Assembly: GCA_000508865.1 (NCBI GenBank)
Contig: BAHP02000011.1
Coordinates: forward strand, 1 to 64,000
DNA length: 64,000 nt
Reading direction: 5' to 3'
Source of the DNA: Clostridiales bacterium VE202-01
GTDB lineage: Bacteria > Bacillota_I > Bacilli_A > Erysipelotrichales > Coprobacillaceae
The translations under genes were made by a program, and so were the position numbers. This document shows positions 9,594 through 20,110 of the stretch, one piece after another (position 1 is the first letter of the stretch; each line of letters starts with the position of its first letter). The notes beneath the pieces were generated by a model. That model did no database searches and was not told the DNA's origin. It was given only the letters and a program-made list of their open reading frames with translations.

Positions 9594-12364
9594 TACCTCA
9601 ACTTCTCCCGACAGTTCTTTTTCTTTTTATCATAATCTGTCCACACACGTTTAGAAATAGCAGTAAAATAGGAAGACTCTTCCTCCATGATTTCTTCCTT
9701 GATTTCCCGTAATTTATCTAAGGTATCCGCATTTACTGTTTTGTTGTGATAATGATAATAAAGTACTTCTTGTCCAAGTTTTACATCCAGACGTTCCAAT
9801 TCTTGTGTTGACATTCGCTCCCAAATATCATCTTTTTCCGTATGAATCGTGAAACCTTCTCCATCATCATGATATTCTAATGTGTATTGAAGTCGATTCT
9901 CTTCTCCCTTAACTTTGCAAGCAAAATCATAGATTTTTGTTCTGGTACCGGACATATATTCTGAATCAACTAGTCGCAGATCCGTTATATCTTCCGCTGT
10001 AAAAGTATCCTGTTCCAGCTGTTCTCCTAACATCTGCTGTGCTTCTTCCAGGTCTGCCAGTCTTTGTGCTTCCTGTCGTTCTTCGTACTTTTCCATTTCT
10101 TCCGGTGACAAATAATCATCTGTGCGGATTAACTGGCGAACACGTTCTGCAACCTTGTTCCACTTTAATAAAACTTCTACCTCTGGACTGCCAATTTTCC
10201 CTTTTGCAAGTTTTAATCCTTTTGCATCATGGGATGCATCGGAAGCATCTGCTCCTGGTATTCCGGGTGAGGAACCACCTGTTCCATACTCATTTTTCAG
10301 GAACTCAGCTGCATCTTTCATATCATGATGTTCCATGAAATACTCATAGATTCGGTTACGTCCTCCTGCAGTAATGCCGCCTCTTCTTAACACTGCGTCA
10401 ATTTCATCCTGTGTGATAAAGGATAGTGCCGGACGTTCGACCGTAAATTTCTGGTCTACCCAGGAACGCTCCCTCTGAAGATCCTGAAAGCGTTGGAAAT
10501 ATTCCGGATTATGCTGAATCTCCCAGCGGTGATAATCTCCCGGATTCTCATCCATATATTTCTGCAGCCATTCAAAACGATAGACAATCGCATCTGCTTC
10601 CTCTTGATCTGTCCATGCTCCACTCACTACATCCTGCCAGTCTGAATATGATTGTTTCTTTTCCCAGTTTCTGCAAGTATCCCGAAAATGAAGTGCAAGA
10701 AGATTGGTCATTTCTTCCTGCTCCTGTTCAATGGCATTATTGGAAATCAAATTATCCACGTAATTTCCATCCTCATACATATCCCGAATTCTGTTCGCTG
10801 CTTCTTCCCACGTAACCATGCGGTCAAAGTTTCTTCTGGCAGAGTCCCCTCGCCGGATACGGATACCATCATTGTCATACCAGATACTGATTTTCTGACC
10901 ATCTATGGTAAATCCTTTGCCACCAGTTCCATATTCATCTTTCAGAAAACTCCGCATTTCTTCATTATCCAGACCTTCAATCAGTCTTGCTGTAATATGA
11001 AACAGTGTATTTTTCTGTCCGCTTCCCGTGCGGAGAATATCATTTACCACTTCATCGGAAATAAGAAAAGCGGCTGGCTGTTCCAATGCAGCTGCCGCTT
11101 TCCTTATTTCTCCTAACTGTTCCTCTTCTGTTGGGAACAGACTTAACTGTAAATAATCTCCTGAATCACCAGCTCCTCTGCCTGTGCCTTGATCTGGTTC
11201 ATGTGTCTGGTCCATGCCATCCCGTCTGCCATTTTGTCCGGTGCCGGATCTTTCTCCAGAAGTTCGTTCATCAGGTCGTCTACTCTCTGTCTTGCCTGGC
11301 TGTCGATCTCCATCAGATGACTGTCCAGACGGTTCTGCAGTGTCAGAATGTTGAACCTGGCTACCTTGTGATTTCTCAGATACTCTTTCCGCATCATTCC
11401 GTACTTGCCGATGGTTCCTCTCGTCTCTTCCAGGCTGATATCTGGAATCTGATACTCTCCGTTCTGGCTGTAACTGATCTCTCTCATAGTCTGTTTCCTC
11501 CTTTTTTTCTTCTCTATCTTCTGTGTTATCTGTATTACTTTCACGCATTAACGTGTTAAATTCATTATAGACTACTTCTTTTTCTTTTGCAACCGTTTTC
11601 AGGTCATTTTCCAGATTATTCAGCACATATCGTCCAATCTGCATCAGGACTGGTCTGCTGATCTCATTGACTGCACTTCCCAGATGTCCTAATACTATCA
11701 GCTGATTAAAGTCCGTAATATGCCGAAAATCCTCTGCATCCAGATATTCCTGTGCATCCAGTCCACACCGGTTTAGTAATACATACCAGACACTATTGGT
11801 CATCAGTTCCCGAAATTCGACTTCCTGATTCTGTTCGTCCAGTTCTTCCAGAAATGTCCCTGTTACGTCCAGTCTCAGTTCTTCCAATGCATCTGGAAGC
11901 CATTCTTGCATACTCTCCTTCGCTGCCTGATGCAGACTTTCAGCAAGTCCTCCTTCTGTATCTTCCAGTGATAACTGCTCCTGCAGATAATCTGCCACCA
12001 GCTGTTCTCCTTCCACCGGAAGATTCCATAACTGAGGATCCTTTCCAAGATTCCGCACTTTATAAGTGTCCTGCACATCAAATACATACCGAAGTTTCGT
12101 TTTCGGTCCGGAAGTATTGTCAATCAAGGCAATCCCTTTGGATCCCTTTTTGATCCAGCGGTACATCTTCTGATTCCAGATTTCCATGGATGCTACGGCA
12201 GTTGCTTCCGGTCGCTGTGCATAAATTAAAAGCTGTTCTGGAAAAGTGTATTTGTACAGTCTGGATGCAGTGTTTAGGAACCGCATCCATTCCTGCGGAC
12301 TGGCAGCTACATCTTTTGCCACCTCTTCCGTCAGCTGTTCCATTGCATATAATTTATTTGCCAT
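9554..12364 (-). CDS. ArdC-like N-terminal part of the giant helicase protein
   Basis: ORF of 936 residues. The first ~120 residues resemble the ArdC/LtrC N-terminal domain ([24 protein letters not shown], then [13 protein letters not shown]), associated with antirestriction and single-stranded DNA binding. A low-complexity charged linker follows (about 280-400), then two copies of a domain containing [10 protein letters not shown] and [10 protein letters not shown]. Near 9,615-9,630 the run GATAAAAAGAAAAAGAAC marks the point where the frame should pass to the downstream ORF by -1; instead this ORF ends in a short basic tail ([19 protein letters not shown]). The ORFs overlap by 40 nt. This suggests an indel, or less likely programmed slippage. 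Confidence 0.8.
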   Translation of the reverse strand: MANKLYAMEQLTEEVAKDVAASPQEWMRFLNTASRLYKYTFPEQLLIYAQRPEATAVASMEIWNQKMYRWIKKGSKGIALIDNTSGPKTKLRYVFDVQDTYKVRNLGKDPQLWNLPVEGEQLVADYLQEQLSLEDTEGGLAESLHQAAKESMQEWLPDALEELRLDVTGTFLEELDEQNQEVEFRELMTNSVWYVLLNRCGLDAQEYLDAEDFRHITDFNQLIVLGHLGSAVNEISRPVLMQIGRYVLNNLENDLKTVAKEKEVVYNEFNTLMRESNTDNTEDREEKKEETDYERDQLQPERRVSDSRYQPGRDERNHRQVRNDAERVSEKSQGSQVQHSDTAEPSGQSSDGDRQPGKTESRRPDERTSGERSGTGQNGRRDGMDQTHEPDQGTGRGAGDSGDYLQLSLFPTEEEQLGEIRKAAAALEQPAAFLISDEVVNDILRTGSGQKNTLFHITARLIEGLDNEEMRSFLKDEYGTGGKGFTIDGQKISIWYDNDGIRIRRGDSARRNFDRMVTWEEAANRIRDMYEDGNYVDNLISNNAIEQEQEEMTNLLALHFRDTCRNWEKKQSYSDWQDVVSGAWTDQEEADAIVYRFEWLQKYMDENPGDYHRWEIQHNPEYFQRFQDLQRERSWVDQKFTVERPALSFITQDEIDAVLRRGGITAGGRNRIYEYFMEHHDMKDAAEFLKNEYGTGGSSPGIPGADASDASHDAKGLKLAKGKIGSPEVEVLLKWNKVAERVRQLIRTDDYLSPEEMEKYEERQEAQRLADLEEAQQMLGEQLEQDTFTAEDITDLRLVDSEYMSGTRTKIYDFACKVKGEENRLQYTLEYHDDGEGFTIHTEKDDIWERMSTQELERLDVKLGQEVLYYHYHNKTVNADTLDKLREIKEEIMEEESSYFTAISKRVWTDYDKKKKNCREKLRYWKKKNHWKRLTE

Positions 12365-12382
12365 GCGCTACTCCTTTTCATA

Positions 12383-12409
12383 AAATCAGGGACTGCTTAG
12401 CACAGTCCC
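12383..12409 (-). terminator. Intergenic hairpin
   Basis: Perfect 7-bp inverted repeat GGGACTG (12389-12395) and CAGTCCC (12403-12409) with a 7-nt loop, then TGATTTT on the minus strand. It lies between the DUF5688 gene and the ArdC-like gene. Confidence 0.6.
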
Positions 12410-12432
12410 CTTAAAATCATCGTTGTTACTCT

Positions 12433-13521
12433 TTATAATGCTGTGGCAAGCTCTTTTGACTTATTCTTTGGCACTTTGTCTCCCTCTTTTGCCTTGATTT
12501 CTGCCTTAGCTTTCTCCAGTCTTCCATGGATTCCACCTTTTACTTCCGCTTTTTCGGCTGCTTTTTCTTTCTCCAAACGAGCTTCCCTACGCTCAGCATT
12601 TTCCATAACTGCCGTTTTCCCATCACAAAACTGAACTTTATCGGAAAGCTGCTCCTGTCTCTCCACCTTTGTCTCATTGACTTCCTGTACCATCGCATTT
12701 AATTCCGGAACCTGAAAAATGCCGTTATCAGGAAGAATCAGCACTTCATGAATGGAAGATGGGATGACAAAGTAATCACTTCCCAGGCATTCCCCAATCT
12801 GTTTACGAATATCTTCCTGCAGTAACAGGGAAGCTCCATTCATCTTAGCTTTGTTTGTCAGACAGAACATTGGGTTTTCCATGGCTTCCATATCCATTTT
12901 TTCATTCAGCAGGTTTTCTGGTTCTTCACCAAAAATCATAGATTTGATAATCTCATTCATATCCATAAGTGTGACACCACGTTTTCGGTCTGCCACCATC
13001 GCATCCGCTTGAATCTGTTCGGCAGATACTCCCCACTCGTTCATCAGAGAAACAGTTACCGGAATACTGCTGATCCCTTCTCCATTTTCCTCCAGATTTA
13101 CTGCATAATAAGCTGCAAAATCTCCGTGTTCTGTGACTACTTTATCTGCAAGAAGATCGGTATTCCATTCCTTATCACAAATTCTCATCTGTAATTTGTC
13201 CTTCATCTTTTCATAATCCAGAATATCTGGAACTCCCATATCAAAAAATTCTGCTTTTCCCTGTGCCTCAATACGCATATCAGCCACATCGCCAACACAA
13301 GAGTCTACATCTTTTCCATGGATATATTCCTGGTAGAGGGAATCCAGATAGACTGTCGGTACGATTCTCTGATCTCCATTCGGAATCGTAATACCTGTCA
13401 GCTTCAAACCATTGTTTTTTTCTACTTCCTGCAGTTTAATTTCTGCATCCTTATAAGACTCTGGCAGATACTCCTTTACATTGTCTTTGACATATTCATA
13501 AAATTCTTTTCTGTTCATCAT
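12433..13521 (-). CDS. DUF5688 family protein
   Basis: Protein of 362 residues matching the DUF5688 family found in Firmicutes ICEs. The body (YLDSLYQEY, then ADMRIEAQGKAEFFD) is of unknown function. It contains no signal peptide or membrane segment and is probably cytoplasmic. The last ~60 residues are a charged helix ending in GGIHGRLEKAKAEIKAKEG, 33 residues from the C-terminus, a variant of the tail shared by other proteins here. It starts ATG ATG a few bases after a small basic ORF, so the two are likely co-translated. Confidence 0.75.
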   Translation of the reverse strand: MMNRKEFYEYVKDNVKEYLPESYKDAEIKLQEVEKNNGLKLTGITIPNGDQRIVPTVYLDSLYQEYIHGKDVDSCVGDVADMRIEAQGKAEFFDMGVPDILDYEKMKDKLQMRICDKEWNTDLLADKVVTEHGDFAAYYAVNLEENGEGISSIPVTVSLMNEWGVSAEQIQADAMVADRKRGVTLMDMNEIIKSMIFGEEPENLLNEKMDMEAMENPMFCLTNKAKMNGASLLLQEDIRKQIGECLGSDYFVIPSSIHEVLILPDNGIFQVPELNAMVQEVNETKVERQEQLSDKVQFCDGKTAVMENAERREARLEKEKAAEKAEVKGGIHGRLEKAKAEIKAKEGDKVPKNKSKELATAL

Positions 13522-13527
13522 ACGCTT

Positions 13528-13668
13528 TTACCCCTTTCTGATCATGTGATGGTTCATTCTTTTTCTGCTGACCATCTGCTCGGATTTCTTCTGATAAGCC
13601 ATCATTCTCTTTAAAGTTTTCTCCTGGTTTTTTCGTGCTTCCCGTCTTTTTTCCATTGCTTTCATCAT
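13528..13668 (-). CDS. Small basic protein, 46 residues
   Basis: Begins ATG ATG at 13668 behind AAAGGAAC and ends TAA at 13528, just before the DUF5688 start at 13521. The product is very rich in Lys, Arg, Met and Gln (MEKRREARKNQEKTLKRM...), a single basic helix without Cys or Trp. Its coupling to DUF5688 supports translation. It could bind nucleic acid; no family recognised. Confidence 0.55.
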   Translation of the reverse strand: MMKAMEKRREARKNQEKTLKRMMAYQKKSEQMVSRKRMNHHMIRKG

Positions 13669-13701
13669 AGTTTTCTGTTCCTTTCTGTGATATTTTTGTA
13701 T

Positions 13702-13730
13702 GAAAAAGGGAGCCTCACATAGAAGCTCCC
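13702..13730 (-). terminator. Terminator of the adhesin gene
   Basis: Inverted repeat GGGAGC (13708-13713) and GCTCCC (13725-13730), followed on the minus strand by TTTTTC. It lies 27 bp past the adhesin stop codon. Confidence 0.75.
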
Positions 13731-13756
13731 AATCATAACCGTTGGTTTTAGTTTCC

Positions 13757-16700
13757 TTATTTGCTTTTCCTTTTCCTGCTGATATACAGTCCTGCCATAC
13801 CTCCTGTGGAGATTACAAGAAGCAGGATCGGCAGCCAGATATTCGTGCTGTCACCTGTTTTCGGTGCGTTTGATACCTTTGTCTCTTCATGGGATTGTGG
13901 TGTGTTCGGTGTTTCTGGAACTTCCGGTTTCTCATTTGTCAGATTAAAGGTAACTTCTACAACCGGTGTACTGTCATCTGCATAGGCAAATGTCACTTCA
14001 TGCTTGGTCTGATCCAGTGTGTATCCGTCCAGTGTCTTTGTTTCCACCAGATAATACTTGATAGCGGTATCATATTTGCCGTTCTTAAATGTGGCAATCT
14101 CATACAGCTTACTTTCTGCATGACCGGCAGCATCTGTCTTTAAGGTTTCCAGAACTTTTCCTTTGCTGTCACGAAGTTCAAATTCTACCCCTTTCAGCGG
14201 TTCTCCTGATGATTTATCTGTCTTATTGAGAATCACTTTTCCCTTGGCAGTGTCATCTTTCATAGCTACTTTCTGGATCTCTCCAGTATCCTTTACTTCA
14301 AAACTAACATCCGATGTCAGAAGATATCCTTTCGGTGCCTGCTCTTCACGTAAGGTATATTTACCGATTGGAAGTTTTTCGATATAGTGTGCTTCCTCTG
14401 TGGAAGTCCAGCTCTCTACTACCTGATCATCCTTATCGAGAATCGTCAGTTTCGCACCTGGAATCTCAGTTTCTCCTGTGATATCCGTCTTACTGATCTG
14501 CACTTTTGTCACATCATCTTTCATCTCTACTTTCTGAATCTCGGCTGTATTTTCTACTGTAAAGGTAATACTTTCTGCAGTGACATATCCATCTGCCGGT
14601 TTTGTCTCTGTCATGGTGTATTCCTTACCAACAACCAGTTCTTTGATCACATGGGGTTCTTCCGTAGAAGTCCATTCATCCACTGCATTGCCATCTGAAT
14701 CCGTCACTTTCAGGTGTGCACCTGGAAGTTCTTTACCTGTTGTCAGGTCTGTTTTGGTCAGCTCCACTGTGGTTGGCTGATTCTCAAAAGTAAAGTCGTA
14801 GCTTACTTCTGCCTGGTCTTCTCCGGCATATTCAAAGGTAAATTCCTGTATTTCTTCTGTTGTAACAAATCCGTCCGGCGCAAAGATCTCTTTCACATAG
14901 TATTTTCCATCTACCGGAAGATCTGCCGTAAAAGTAATCTGTCCTTTTTCATCCGTTACCCTCTGCTCGATCAGACTGCCTTTCTCAAGGAGTACCTCGC
15001 CCTTTGCATTTTTGATATCTTCACTGGTATAAAGACCAAAGACACCACCTGCAAGAACACGTTCTGTATCTTTTTCTTTCTTCAGAACCGTAACCTTTAC
15101 TTTCTGACGGGCATTCTGCCATTTCTCATCATAAGTGATGACTGGTGTGTCCTGATCACGGTAGGAAAGGTCAACATATCTCGGCTCTTTGTCCAGCACA
15201 TAACCGTGGGCTGTTTTTACTTCCTTCACATAGTATTTTCCAGCCGGGAGATCTCCCATCTGTGCAATACCATTGGAATCTGTGGTAATGGTTCCTACTT
15301 TTTCATCTGCTTTGAAATAATCTTCACTGACACCATCTGCCGCTTTGATATCTTCCGCAGCAAATACATCGAAAGTCACATCTGAAAGGCTTCCGGTTAC
15401 ATACTCAAAAAGATGCTCCACGGTACCTTTTACATGATCCAAAAGTGTCACCTTATCCAGAAACTCTCCATTTTTGTTGATGATCAGAAGTCCTGTTGGA
15501 ACTTCATCTTTCATCTCTACTTTCTGAATCTCGGCAGTATCTTCCAGTGTGAACTTCACATCCGTCGTTTTCAGATATCCATACGGTGCCATTTCCTCTC
15601 GAAGGGTGTATTCTTCACCCACAGTCAGTCGTTTGATCACATGTGGCTGATCTTTTACAGAAGTCCACTGATCCACAACATTTCCTTCTTTATCAAGAAC
15701 GGTGAGTTTTGCCCCATCCAGTTCCACACCTGTTGTTACATCAGATTTTGTGATTTCAACTGTTGTCGGCTGGTTCTTTTTCACTGTTTTCAGTTTTACT
15801 GTCTTCACATCCTGCCCCTGGTAAGAAGCATCCAGATTCAGAACTTCATCAGAGGATACAAATCCCGCCGGTGCTTTTAACTCCTTCACATAATACTGTC
15901 CAAGTGGCAGATCCAGCGTACATGCTGCAAGACCATCGTTATCAGAAGTCATTTCCTGTAAGAGTGTGTCTGCTTTCACGATTACTTTTCCATCCGCCTT
16001 AATATCCGCCTTGTTATAGATACCAAAGACAGCTCCCGCTACGGTTGCACCATTTTCTGCATCCTGTTTTTCTACCTGGATTGCAACTTTCTGGCGGTCA
16101 TCGCCAACCGTCACTTCCTGTTCGATCACAGGTGTATCCTGATCCGCATAGACAAATGAGACATCCGATCTGTCATGGTTCAGGACAAATCCTTCCGGTG
16201 CAGTCTTTTCTACCACATAGTAAGAACCAAGCGGCAGGTTATCAGCAACTGCTTTTCCGTCTTCCCCGGTCGTTACCGTTGTTACCAGTGCATCTTTTGC
16301 ATAGATCAGCTGTCTGTTTCTGTTTTCATCTTTCTGATAATCCGGTGTATAGATATTTTCAGCTGCATAGACATGAAATGATGCACCCTTCAGGTATCTT
16401 TCTTCATAAACAAAATCCTTTTTAAATCCGGTCAGCATCTCACCTTTTTTATAGATCGTCAGTTTTCCTTTTACCGGATGGTTCTCGTAGTCTACCGTAA
16501 TAATGGCATCTCCGCTCTCAGAATCCATCTGGTATGCTGTGTTTGCATCCACCGCAATCTCTACATAGTTCTTATTGATTGTGTACCCTTCCGGTGCGTT
16601 GACTTCCTCAATCCGGTAATGTCCGATCTTCAGATTCTTCGGCATGATCAGATATCCCTGGCTGTCCGTAAAATAGGACTTGTGAGTAGTTGTCACTGGG

Positions 16701-19700
16701 TAAGTTGTTACCTGCTCCACATACTTCTTGTTGTCCAGGTCATATACCTTAAATTCTGTTCCGGCAATCAATACAGATTTCTTTGTTTCATCGTCTTTTT
16801 TCACGATTTTCAGTTTTGCCTTAAACTCTTCATCCAGAAGCACTCTCCAGATCTGTGGCTCGTTTGGATGATGTTCTGTGATATTCACTTCAAAATCATC
16901 GACTGGCTTGTAATTGTGCGGTGTTGTAGTTTCACGCACGATATAGCTTCCAAATGGTAATGGAATACTGCAGGCATACCCTTTTTCATCTGTGAAAATC
17001 TCAGTTGCTCCATTTTCTCCACTCACTACTGGTTTGGCAGAATCAAAATCATAGCTTCCATCTGCTTTCTTTGTAAGAGAAGATTTCAGATAAACTGTAA
17101 ATCCGGCTCCGGATAACAGATCTGCATCGGTCTTTCCATTGTTGGCTGCCTTGATGATCTGAAATGGCTGTTTGATGACCTGCTCACTGGAAGTGCACTC
17201 TCTTTTTACTTCTGCTGTCATATCTCCTTCATAACTGCACACAAGATCATGCTCTTCTGTATCTGCCAGGTATCCGGTCGGCGGTGTGATCTCTTTGACA
17301 TAATATTTTCCAAGATATAAACCTTTTACAGAAGACTGTCCTTTGTCATCTGTTGTAAGAGATGCTACCTGTTCTCCTGCTTTATAAATAGTTCCGGTTG
17401 CTCCGTCCGGATGCACGATATCTTCACGGGCATACAGACCATAAACTGCACCTTTCAGTGTGGCATCTCCCTGTGGTACTGCTTTTCCTGTTTCTTTATC
17501 AACTTTGAATAAATTGATCTTTGCTGTCACACGGTCATTGCTGAAGGTATGGGCAAATGATACGGTTGCTTCTTTATCATTGGTGTAAGAAAACTTGAAC
17601 GTATACACATCTTCTGTATTTCTTACATAGCCTTCCGGCGCCTGATCTTCTTTTACGGAATAGGAATATCCAATCGGAAGATCTGCTGTGAATTTTGCTG
17701 TTCCATCTGCTCCAGTAGTTGCTTTCTCAATCAGTGTTCCTTTTTTCACAACAACGGTTCCGTCTGCATTTCTAATATCATCGGATGCATACAGAGCAAA
17801 AATACCGCCATTCAGTGGTTTCTTTGTATCTTTATCCTGTTTTACTACGGAAACATCTGCTTTCTGTCTTTCGTTGTTAAAAGTCACATCTGCAAATACA
17901 ACTTCTTTATTCTGTCCGGCATAAGTCAGAGTCACTGGCTTTTCTTCGCTGCCGTTATAGAAATTGTCCGGTGCTTTTGCTTCTTTCACCACATAGCTTC
18001 CAAGATGCAGATTCTTCAGTGTAACAGAACCATTCTCTCCCGTAGTCAGATTATCTTTTACCAGGTCACCTTTGCTGTACACTTTTGTGCCATAAGCAGT
18101 TACGATATCTGCCCCGGCATACACGTTATACACTGCATTTTTCTGTCTGCGGTTTTCATACTGGAATACCGTTCCATTTTCACTGACATCTGCTCCGGTA
18201 AGAACTTGTCCTTCTTTGTAAATGGTAAGCTCTGCAAGCTGTTCTTTATTTTCTACAGTCACAGAGGAAGTCTTACTTGCTACCAGTTTTACATTTGTTG
18301 CCGTTGCATTTACTACATATCCCTGTGGTGCTGTGATCTCTTTCAGATAAACGGTATCCTGTGTCTTGATGATCGTAACAGAAGATTTTCCATTCTTATC
18401 TGTTGCCGGCATCTGAGTGATCAGCTTTGTACAAGCCTCATCGCTGTATACACCGAATACTGCACCTGCAAGATTGACATCCGCTGTATCGTCTTTCTTT
18501 ACGATTTCGATCGTAGCCTGTTCAATCCAGGACACCTTTAAGCTTACATATTTTTCATCAGCGACACCTTCTCCAAACACAAATGCCAGATCCTGAACAC
18601 TTGCATTCGTAGTCAGTTTATATGCTGAATAATCTTTTGTAATACTACCCTTCATTTTTGCAGAAAAAGTAGCACTTACATCTTTTGTCTGTGTCAGAGG
18701 TGCTGAAAGATAAAACGTAGTTCCTCCTCCAATTGTTACGCTTGCACCTGCCGCACTTACATTTCCAGTAGATACATTATAGAGCTTTACACCCTTTGGT
18801 AAGTCCATTGTAATTTTCTGCTGGGAAGATGCATTGAACTTAATGTTCTCCGTTCTCTGAACATTTCCATCTACATAAGCTTTTACATTCGGTTTTGAAA
18901 ATGACATCGCTACATCTGGTATTTCCGGCTTATTCACACAATAATTATAGAGTTCTTTTGCCAAAGCCTCGCCTGTAGCATTTGTTCCATAGAATGCATC
19001 ACTGCTTCCATTGGCATACGATGCAGCCATGTGAATAATGATAAATCTTTTTCCTTCTGAGAAATCCGTGTGTTTATTCGCAAAAAAACTTTCGCTCCCT
19101 GCGGCATCTGTACCGTAATAACACACTTTTGCTAACGCCTGATTGTCCCCGATCTTTGTGATTGTATAATTTCCAGATCCTGGTCCTGGTTTTGCTGGCT
19201 GTACACAATACGCAGTTGCTCTGACGCTTCCGTAGCTGATATAGTACGGCTCTGTCAGATAGGTTCCAAGATTATAATCTGCATATCTATACAGAGGTCC
19301 TTTTTCAATCGTTACCTGCTGTGTAGTTCTTGCTGAATAAGCCGAAACTGCTTCAAATGTTGCAATCTCTCCCTCTTCCATAGAATCAAGATCCACCCCT
19401 TCGTCTCCTGCCTGTTCCAAAACATCGTGAAGCTCTAACCCTGATTCTTCATCATAGGTATCCTGATTCTGTGCCTGCTCTACTAAATCATCAAATTCAT
19501 CAGCATCAATATCGGTAATCTCCGAGTCTGCTTCGGAATCCTCCGCTTCTTCTGTCTGCTGTTCACTGCCAGCTGTTTCGGATTCGGTTACCGCTTCACT
19601 CCCTGCAGTTTCTGTCTGCACTTCTGTTTCTTTCTCACGCACAATCAGCTTTCGGCTGATCTGATACTTCGGATGCTCCTGATTTACCGGTTCCACATAA

Positions 19701-20041
19701 TAGACCGCTTTGTAAGTGTCCGCATGATCTGTCGTAAAATCCTCATCCTTGTCGTTCTTTGCTTCCTCGAATGTGACTTTGACCTTGTTATCATCCTTGA
19801 TTTCCAGTCCTGTGTAGTCTGATTTCACATCAAATACACTGCCTGTTTCGATTTCATAATCTTTGGCAGTCACCACCTCATCTTCATCCAGAAGGTCTTT
19901 CACTTCCTCATAAAGTGGCGGTTTTTCCTCTGGCTGGATCTCCGCTGCATATGCAGTCATCGGAGATAACACTGTACTAAGCATTGTCATGCCTGCCAGC
20001 AATCCAGATACTACTTTTCTAAAATTACCTTTTTTCTTCAT
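13757..20041 (-). CDS. Giant sortase-anchored adhesin with thioester and CnaB repeats
   Basis: Surface protein of 2094 residues. A signal peptide (KKKGNFRKVVSGLLAGMTM..., cleaved after about residue 32) is followed by an acidic linker and a thioester-type domain with YCVQP at Cys279, the class that can bond covalently to host surfaces. From about residue 510 there are many SpaA/CnaB repeats (EITAPQGYV, VKEAKAPDNF, LREEQAPKGYL), each ending in an E box. The C-terminus has the sortase signal NAPKTGD, a membrane helix and a KRKSK tail. Encoded in the ICE between topB and DUF5688, it probably aids mating-pair adhesion or host colonisation (inference). A terminator lies directly upstream and another downstream. 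Confidence 0.92.
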   Translation of the reverse strand: MKKKGNFRKVVSGLLAGMTMLSTVLSPMTAYAAEIQPEEKPPLYEEVKDLLDEDEVVTAKDYEIETGSVFDVKSDYTGLEIKDDNKVKVTFEEAKNDKDEDFTTDHADTYKAVYYVEPVNQEHPKYQISRKLIVREKETEVQTETAGSEAVTESETAGSEQQTEEAEDSEADSEITDIDADEFDDLVEQAQNQDTYDEESGLELHDVLEQAGDEGVDLDSMEEGEIATFEAVSAYSARTTQQVTIEKGPLYRYADYNLGTYLTEPYYISYGSVRATAYCVQPAKPGPGSGNYTITKIGDNQALAKVCYYGTDAAGSESFFANKHTDFSEGKRFIIIHMAASYANGSSDAFYGTNATGEALAKELYNYCVNKPEIPDVAMSFSKPNVKAYVDGNVQRTENIKFNASSQQKITMDLPKGVKLYNVSTGNVSAAGASVTIGGGTTFYLSAPLTQTKDVSATFSAKMKGSITKDYSAYKLTTNASVQDLAFVFGEGVADEKYVSLKVSWIEQATIEIVKKDDTADVNLAGAVFGVYSDEACTKLITQMPATDKNGKSSVTIIKTQDTVYLKEITAPQGYVVNATATNVKLVASKTSSVTVENKEQLAELTIYKEGQVLTGADVSENGTVFQYENRRQKNAVYNVYAGADIVTAYGTKVYSKGDLVKDNLTTGENGSVTLKNLHLGSYVVKEAKAPDNFYNGSEEKPVTLTYAGQNKEVVFADVTFNNERQKADVSVVKQDKDTKKPLNGGIFALYASDDIRNADGTVVVKKGTLIEKATTGADGTAKFTADLPIGYSYSVKEDQAPEGYVRNTEDVYTFKFSYTNDKEATVSFAHTFSNDRVTAKINLFKVDKETGKAVPQGDATLKGAVYGLYAREDIVHPDGATGTIYKAGEQVASLTTDDKGQSSVKGLYLGKYYVKEITPPTGYLADTEEHDLVCSYEGDMTAEVKRECTSSEQVIKQPFQIIKAANNGKTDADLLSGAGFTVYLKSSLTKKADGSYDFDSAKPVVSGENGATEIFTDEKGYACSIPLPFGSYIVRETTTPHNYKPVDDFEVNITEHHPNEPQIWRVLLDEEFKAKLKIVKKDDETKKSVLIAGTEFKVYDLDNKKYVEQVTTYPVTTTHKSYFTDSQGYLIMPKNLKIGHYRIEEVNAPEGYTINKNYVEIAVDANTAYQMDSESGDAIITVDYENHPVKGKLTIYKKGEMLTGFKKDFVYEERYLKGASFHVYAAENIYTPDYQKDENRNRQLIYAKDALVTTVTTGEDGKAVADNLPLGSYYVVEKTAPEGFVLNHDRSDVSFVYADQDTPVIEQEVTVGDDRQKVAIQVEKQDAENGATVAGAVFGIYNKADIKADGKVIVKADTLLQEMTSDNDGLAACTLDLPLGQYYVKELKAPAGFVSSDEVLNLDASYQGQDVKTVKLKTVKKNQPTTVEITKSDVTTGVELDGAKLTVLDKEGNVVDQWTSVKDQPHVIKRLTVGEEYTLREEMAPYGYLKTTDVKFTLEDTAEIQKVEMKDEVPTGLLIINKNGEFLDKVTLLDHVKGTVEHLFEYVTGSLSDVTFDVFAAEDIKAADGVSEDYFKADEKVGTITTDSNGIAQMGDLPAGKYYVKEVKTAHGYVLDKEPRYVDLSYRDQDTPVITYDEKWQNARQKVKVTVLKKEKDTERVLAGGVFGLYTSEDIKNAKGEVLLEKGSLIEQRVTDEKGQITFTADLPVDGKYYVKEIFAPDGFVTTEEIQEFTFEYAGEDQAEVSYDFTFENQPTTVELTKTDLTTGKELPGAHLKVTDSDGNAVDEWTSTEEPHVIKELVVGKEYTMTETKPADGYVTAESITFTVENTAEIQKVEMKDDVTKVQISKTDITGETEIPGAKLTILDKDDQVVESWTSTEEAHYIEKLPIGKYTLREEQAPKGYLLTSDVSFEVKDTGEIQKVAMKDDTAKGKVILNKTDKSSGEPLKGVEFELRDSKGKVLETLKTDAAGHAESKLYEIATFKNGKYDTAIKYYLVETKTLDGYTLDQTKHEVTFAYADDSTPVVEVTFNLTNEKPEVPETPNTPQSHEETKVSNAPKTGDSTNIWLPILLLVISTGGMAGLYISRKRKSK

Positions 20042-20071
20042 GCTAAGGTCCTCTCTTTCATAATAATTGTA

Positions 20072-20099
20072 TTAAAACAGACAGTCCTTAGACTGCCTG
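20072..20099 (-). terminator. Terminator downstream of topB
   Basis: Arms CAGACAGTC (20078-20086) and GACTGCCTG (20091-20099) form a 9-bp stem with one wobble and a 4-nt loop, followed on the minus strand by TTTTAAT. It separates topB from the adhesin gene. Confidence 0.75.
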
Positions 20100-20110
20100 C
20101 AATACACTAC

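Noticed and set aside
9600-9640. Programmed -1 frameshifting as the sure explanation for the split helicase
   Set aside because: The slippery run is present, but no hairpin or well-spaced Shine-Dalgarno-like element was seen, so a simple indel is at least as likely.
13757-20041. Many short similar segments in the adhesin gene, resembling a repeat or CRISPR-like array
   Set aside because: They are coding CnaB repeats about 80-110 residues apart with divergent DNA; there are no spacer-repeat units of CRISPR size anywhere in the window.
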